64,000 bases of DNA from Welwitschia mirabilis (Eukaryota; Gnetophyta; Gnetopsida; Welwitschiales): NCBI GenBank assembly GCA_051453625.1, contig JBOZIK010000001.1:190085414-190149413 (forward strand), read 5' to 3'. The stretch's first letter is position 1. The number at the start of each line of letters is the position of its first letter. This document shows, piece after piece, positions 58,801 through 64,000 of this stretch. Below the pieces are notes generated by a model. It was not told the DNA's origin and ran no database searches. It worked only from the letters and a program-made list of their open reading frames with translations. The translations under genes and the position numbers were made by a program.

Positions 58801-59200
58801 TATTTAGCTATATCTTTAGCTTTAGATGCCTCTTTTCAATTTTTGTCTTTATTAACTAAGTTATCTAAAGTTTCCTAGGATTACTTTACTTCTTTTATTA
58901 CGAAGGTTCCATTACTTATCATTTTAATTAAATGCTTATGTTAGGATGTCAATCCTTCATAGCAAAAGTTCATTAATCTCAAATTTAGGGAATTTCATTA
59001 GTAAATCCTTAAAACATTGAAATGTTTTATGAAAAGTCTCATTATCTTATTGCTAAAAGTCCATAGTTTTTAATCTAATATCATTAACTTCATGTGGTAA
59101 AAAATACTTTTCCAAGAATTCATAGTTAAAATCCTTCTATGACCTATGTGAGTATTATTTTAAGATGTAAAGACATGTTTTTAGTTTTCCTTTTAAGAAA
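58800..59200 (-). pseudogene. Athila element 2 gag, capsid part
   Basis: The minus strand at about 59130-58960 reads FNYEFLEKYFLPHEVNDIRL, then KTMDF, then DNETFHKTFQCFKDLLMKFP. It matches the FL-KYFPP-K---LR-EI--F and E-FY-AWERFKDLL-KCP blocks of Athila-type gag. Only two stops interrupt this segment. The more N-terminal part beyond 59200 is not readable. Confidence 0.8.
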
Positions 59201-59921
59201 GGAAAAGTGGATTCATCTTAATTACATTATTCTCTTATGTTTAACTTGATAGCTTTAATTAATATAAGAATTCATAGTGATGTTCAAAACTAGGGTTATG
59301 AGGTCTTATACTTTAGGAAATAAGTTGATGATGAATGGTTTTATATTAATATAACTTACATGAAAAGGTAAAACATATAAAAATTATATTCATAAACACT
59401 CAAATTATCATAACACCTTCAATGCTCTTCTAGAATAAACTTGACATATACTATCTCTATCAATATCAAACATAGTTAAATACATTAGATGAATTTATAA
59501 ATGGTTTTGAGTTGAGGCTTTACTATTATAAAATATTGGTTTAGAGTTCTTTTCATTAAATTCATCTAGAAGTTATTTGTATTCTAGATTCTTTATAGGA
59601 TCCTATATACAGTTGTCCAATAGCAGATCTAATAAATAATTCATAAGAGCTTAAGATTGATAAAATTATTTTTAAGATAGAATACTAGTAATAGATGATG
59701 ACAACAATAAAATACATAACTTGTAATTCTAATGATAAATTTTTAACAAAAATGATAGAGAGAATAATATAATAAATAATGATGCTAGTAGGACTCCAAA
59801 ATTTGCATAACAAAAAAAAAATGCATATATATGCTATTTTACATAAGATGAACAAAAGAAAAATTTTCGGAATTTTAAATTTTATGCAACAAATCATAGG
59901 TTAACCTAAAATGATAGTGAG

Positions 59922-59922
<1 letters not shown>
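59200..59922. other. Unresolved, expected leader of Athila element 2
   Basis: No tRNA-Asp primer site or LTR edge could be read. The minus-strand frame at 59685-59897 is hydrophobic and without family. Confidence 0.4.

Positions 59923-59992
<70 letters not shown>
59923..59992. repeat. (AC)n microsatellite, left of gap
   Basis: Thirty-five uninterrupted CA units running directly into the gap. Confidence 0.98.
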
Positions 59993-60891
59993 NNNNNNNN
60001 NNNNNNNNNNNNNNNNNNNNNNNNNNNNNNNNNNNNNNNNNNNNNNNNNNNNNNNNNNNNNNNNNNNNNNNNNNNNNNNNNNNNNNNNNNNNNNNNNNNN
60101 NNNNNNNNNNNNNNNNNNNNNNNNNNNNNNNNNNNNNNNNNNNNNNNNNNNNNNNNNNNNNNNNNNNNNNNNNNNNNNNNNNNNNNNNNNNNNNNNNNNN
60201 NNNNNNNNNNNNNNNNNNNNNNNNNNNNNNNNNNNNNNNNNNNNNNNNNNNNNNNNNNNNNNNNNNNNNNNNNNNNNNNNNNNNNNNNNNNNNNNNNNNN
60301 NNNNNNNNNNNNNNNNNNNNNNNNNNNNNNNNNNNNNNNNNNNNNNNNNNNNNNNNNNNNNNNNNNNNNNNNNNNNNNNNNNNNNNNNNNNNNNNNNNNN
60401 NNNNNNNNNNNNNNNNNNNNNNNNNNNNNNNNNNNNNNNNNNNNNNNNNNNNNNNNNNNNNNNNNNNNNNNNNNNNNNNNNNNNNNNNNNNNNNNNNNNN
60501 NNNNNNNNNNNNNNNNNNNNNNNNNNNNNNNNNNNNNNNNNNNNNNNNNNNNNNNNNNNNNNNNNNNNNNNNNNNNNNNNNNNNNNNNNNNNNNNNNNNN
60601 NNNNNNNNNNNNNNNNNNNNNNNNNNNNNNNNNNNNNNNNNNNNNNNNNNNNNNNNNNNNNNNNNNNNNNNNNNNNNNNNNNNNNNNNNNNNNNNNNNNN
60701 NNNNNNNNNNNNNNNNNNNNNNNNNNNNNNNNNNNNNNNNNNNNNNNNNNNNNNNNNNNNNNNNNNNNNNNNNNNNNNNNNNNNNNNNNNNNNNNNNNNN
60801 NNNNNNNNNNNNNNNNNNNNNNNNNNNNNNNNNNNNNNNNNNNNNNNNNNNNNNNNNNNNNNNNNNNNNNNNNNNNNNNNNNNNNNNNNNN
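59993..60891. other. Assembly gap (899 N)
   Basis: Run of N between two AC tracts in the same strand sense. The four long Cys-Val or Thr-His frames across it are artefacts. Confidence 1.

Positions 60892-60934
<43 letters not shown>
60892..60934. repeat. (AC)n microsatellite, right of gap
   Basis: About 21 AC units, then TATACATACATAT. Probably the other end of the same array. Confidence 0.98.
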
Positions 60935-60940
<6 letters not shown>

Positions 60941-63900
60941 TACATATTTTAATAAAAAATCATAACCTAACCTCTCTATGACTAGTAATAATGAAGATAA
61001 GGTAGAGTACACCTAAATAAAAGTGATATCCAATATAACTAATTTAAAGCAAATAATCTACAAACCTAAGCTCTTTTTCTCTAAATTATTTTTTTCTTAG
61101 AAGATTAAAAAATGTTTTTATAATTTTGATAATAGAAAATCTTATTTAAAAAAAGGGCTCCCACTAATGAAATGAATTTTTGTAGGCTAAGTAAAACTAA
61201 TTGCAATTCTTAGAAATAGCATAAAAAACTTACTATACCTTGATAATCACTATAATTTATACTCTTTAAATGTTATAACCTAGTGATTAATGTACAAAAA
61301 AAATTTTAATATTTATAAAACTAAGGCATTCTATTATAGTAGAAGAAATATTAATTATCATTTTTTTTTTCATGAACTGTAATGAAATTTAAGAGCTTAC
61401 AAAAGTTTAGATTATTGAGAAAAGGATTAGTTAACATTTGAATAAAAAGGGCTTGAAAAAAGTAATTAGAAAGAGCCTTCTATAAAGAATTAAGAATAAT
61501 TTTTCATAAGATAAACCACTAAGTAATTGAAAGCTAAGATTAAGATATTACATTATGTAAAGAATAAATTCATAGATAAGAAATATCTTAGTCACTGTGG
61601 ATTTTAAATATTATGAAATAAATGGTTTAGAGATGATTCATTTTCTAATAAAATGCAAGAGATACTAGGATAACATCAAAGATTCCATAAAACCATAAAA
61701 ACACATTAAAGGAATAATTTTAAATAATATATATAAAAGAATGTTTGAAATGGACTATTGCATAACTATTAATCATAATTGTATGAATGATAGAAGCAAA
61801 TGTAAATCCAATGAAAAATCAAATTAAATTTACCAATGATTCAAAAATTGTAGTAAGTAGCACTTTTATATAAAATAAATACTTATCCTTGATAAAGTAA
61901 ATGCCTTATAACACACTCATTCCCTCATGAGTAGGGAGGAATAAAAAAGTCTTAGAACCTCATGATGAAATAAGACCTTACCATAGCCATAGGTAATTTA
62001 TATCTAGAATGATAAATTTTAAATGTAATATGGATTCACAACATCAATTCGACTAAAGGTAATTCTAATATTTAAATATAGTTTAATCCTTGAGGTAGGC
62101 TTTATTAACAAGCTAGCACAATTTACTTAGAAATTGTTAACTTAGTAATAAAATATGAAACAACATGTTTTTTTTTCACATCTAAAAGACACATCCTTTC
62201 CTTGACTGATAAAACATTATAAAAAAAAGATCATTCATGTAAAATAAAATAATCATTTAATCATCAATATTCAATCCAATAGAGAAATAAGAAGAATTAT
62301 GTTAAAATACTTGAAGTCACATAGATCTAAGTTCAAAGACCTATGTAGATGATCCATCCACCCACATACTTACTTGCTAAAAAATTATTTTTAATAATAT
62401 TTCATTATTGAATTATCAACTATTTAATCAATTTAACATAACATTTATTTTTTACTAAAAGTTGAACTTACTTCTCATTTCTACTATAAATGAAGCATTT
62501 AATTCTAATGTTACAAATTCCACATTTAATTCAAATATTACAAATTTCCAGCATCGTATTAAATCTTTTGCACTTAACTTTAAATATGAAATTGAAGAAT
62601 TTCTACTTCAAAAGAATCCTAACAATTACAATTATAGAATACTAAAGATGAATTTGATAAATTACTATATTTAGAGTCAAAGGTTGTAATCCTAAGATAT
62701 TAAGATAAACAATAAGAATTACTAGCTTTAGAAAGAAATGTTTAAATTATAAAAGATAAGATTCATGAAACACTAAGTTCAAAAAATAATGATCTTATGT
62801 TAAAACAAAATTGATAGGAAAACAAAAAAAAAAAGGAAGTTTGTTAATGAAATTTTAAAAGTTATAATAGGTGGTTGTAACTATTAATAAAGTAAAACAA
62901 ATTCATTTGTTTCTTTAAATAATAATGATAACCAACTTTAAGATATAAGTAAAGTTATGATTTAAACCAATACTCTAACTATTCTTCTAAACTAAAAACA
63001 TGTAAGAAGAAAATACTTAAGATCATTTTTATCTAGTGCTAAGGTATCAAATTCCTAGAACTTAAAGTAGAAAATTATAAGAGAAGATAGTTCTTATAAG
63101 TGTCTTGTGACTTATGCGACATTAAAAATAGAAGATGCTCGTATTGAATATCAGTTCCTTATAATCCCAATCAATAAAACTAAAGGAATAGACTAGTAGA
63201 ATTGAGATAAATATCAATAATTAAAAAAGGAACTCTTCACTTACAAAACACCAAAATATCACAAAGCATGAAAAAATAATAATGAACTTTCACTTTTTGC
63301 CAAAGCACTATAATTTCTTATAGTAAAATGATAAATCAATCAAATTAAAATTGATAGGATATATGAAGTATGCATGTTAGAGATGTTTTACAAACATTTA
63401 TTAAAACATCCAGTGATAAAGCTATGAGATTGAAAATTTAATAGCATAGCTGATACCAAAAAATTTACCATTAAAGTATTAAGTTTGTAGACTAGAATGA
63501 AGCAAGAAGCCATGCCTTTATGATAAGATGTGATGAATTTCTTTCCTCGTTCTAATTTTTCAAAATTATTAAATGAAGTAGTGCTAATGTCATCTCCATT
63601 ATACTTTCTTCACTAAATAATATGTAAATGTACTAAAGATATACATTTTTCAAAATCAATATCACATGATTTTTTAGATCTGGTAATAAATTGTCATGTA
63701 AAATCAAATTAAGGAAAAAAATAAAATCTCTAAATATTTTTAATTCCTAGGATAAAATACATAATTTAAATCTCTAAAAGGACTAAAGTATGTACATTTT
63801 ACCTTTACCTATTGTGAAGATAAGCTTTATGAGCATAAGATAATCATGTTGCTATATTCCTAAAATTTTGAATTCAGTAACTTTAATACTTTGACCTAAA

Positions 63901-64000
63901 ACTCTTTTTTCAATTAATAACATTCTTTTTAATTTTAGTATTCTTGAATCTACTTTATCTATTACTTTATGTACCATTTTGATATTGATTTTAGAAGAAT
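60935..64000. other. Unresolved AT-rich DNA
   Basis: No retroelement motif, LTR pair or tandem repeat was recognised on either strand. The plus strand at 62462-62674 has a 70-codon frame with repeats of the type FNSN-TN at its start and a charged second half (KSFALNFKYEIEEFLLQK). Its family is not recognised and the following 300 bp are full of stops. The minus strand near 63940-63800 has about 30 open codons with KMVHKVIDKVDSRILKL, also not recognised. Both may be decayed element proteins. Confidence 0.4.

Larger units (their letters stand above)
20668..59200 (-). mobile_element. Athila-type Ty3/gypsy element 2, dispersed by insertions
   Basis: Minus-strand parts of one element are spread over 38 kb: gag (59200-58800), protease (57870-57470), linker, RT, RNase H and integrase N-terminus (33424-31430), integrase core (24920-24080) and a 3' region ending at a PPT-like site (20677). 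The protease frame stops at copia A and its PR-RT linker resumes on the other side of copia A. Likewise the integrase is split by about 6.5 kb of other DNA. Order and content fit the Athila lineage. The 5' LTR beyond 59200 was not identified and may be in the gap or outside the window. Confidence 0.75.

Noticed and set aside
59875-61012. Four open frames of 339-368 codons on both strands
   Set aside because: They are translations of the AC microsatellite and of the N run between its two parts.

Overview
The window looks like gene-poor, repeat-dominated DNA from a flowering plant nuclear genome. It is very AT-rich (I estimate 25-28% GC by eye), CpG is scarce, and there are four runs of N from scaffolding. 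I found no intact host gene, tRNA or rRNA. What can be recognised is decayed retrotransposon sequence: Athila-type Ty3/gypsy, a chromodomain-type Ty3/gypsy, Ty1/copia and one LINE. Every pol domain is broken by stops and frameshifts, yet domain order and many signature residues survive. Differences between paired LTRs, and between primer-binding sites and the expected tRNA complements, are largely C/T and G/A transitions, as expected for old methylated DNA.

Layout. 1-1440: nothing recognised. About 1700-4000: LINE (EN-RT), minus strand. 4568-4705: short tandem repeat. 6985-19300: Athila-type element 1, minus strand (3' tandem repeats, INT, RNase H, RT, protease, gag), interrupted in gag by an LTR element (12167-18697) that is itself interrupted by a chromovirus-like element (13031-17913) carrying a 52-bp minisatellite.

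From a PPT-like site at 20668 to about 59200 lies Athila-type element 2, minus strand, in pieces: 3' region with a 749-bp tandem duplication, INT core (24080-24920), about 6.5 kb of inserted DNA, INT N-terminus, RNase H, RT and linker (31430-33424), then copia A (33430-57465, plus strand), then protease (57470-57870) and gag (58800-59200). Copia A in turn contains copia B (35129-40402, minus) and a third Athila-type element lacking RT and INT (44560-55056, minus).

59923-60934 is an AC microsatellite around a gap. 60935-64000 is unrecognised. The window therefore reads as several generations of retrotransposons inserted into each other. The order of events can be read from which coding frame resumes on each side of each insertion. 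Nothing here looks like a functioning gene set; all coding calls are pseudogene remnants.
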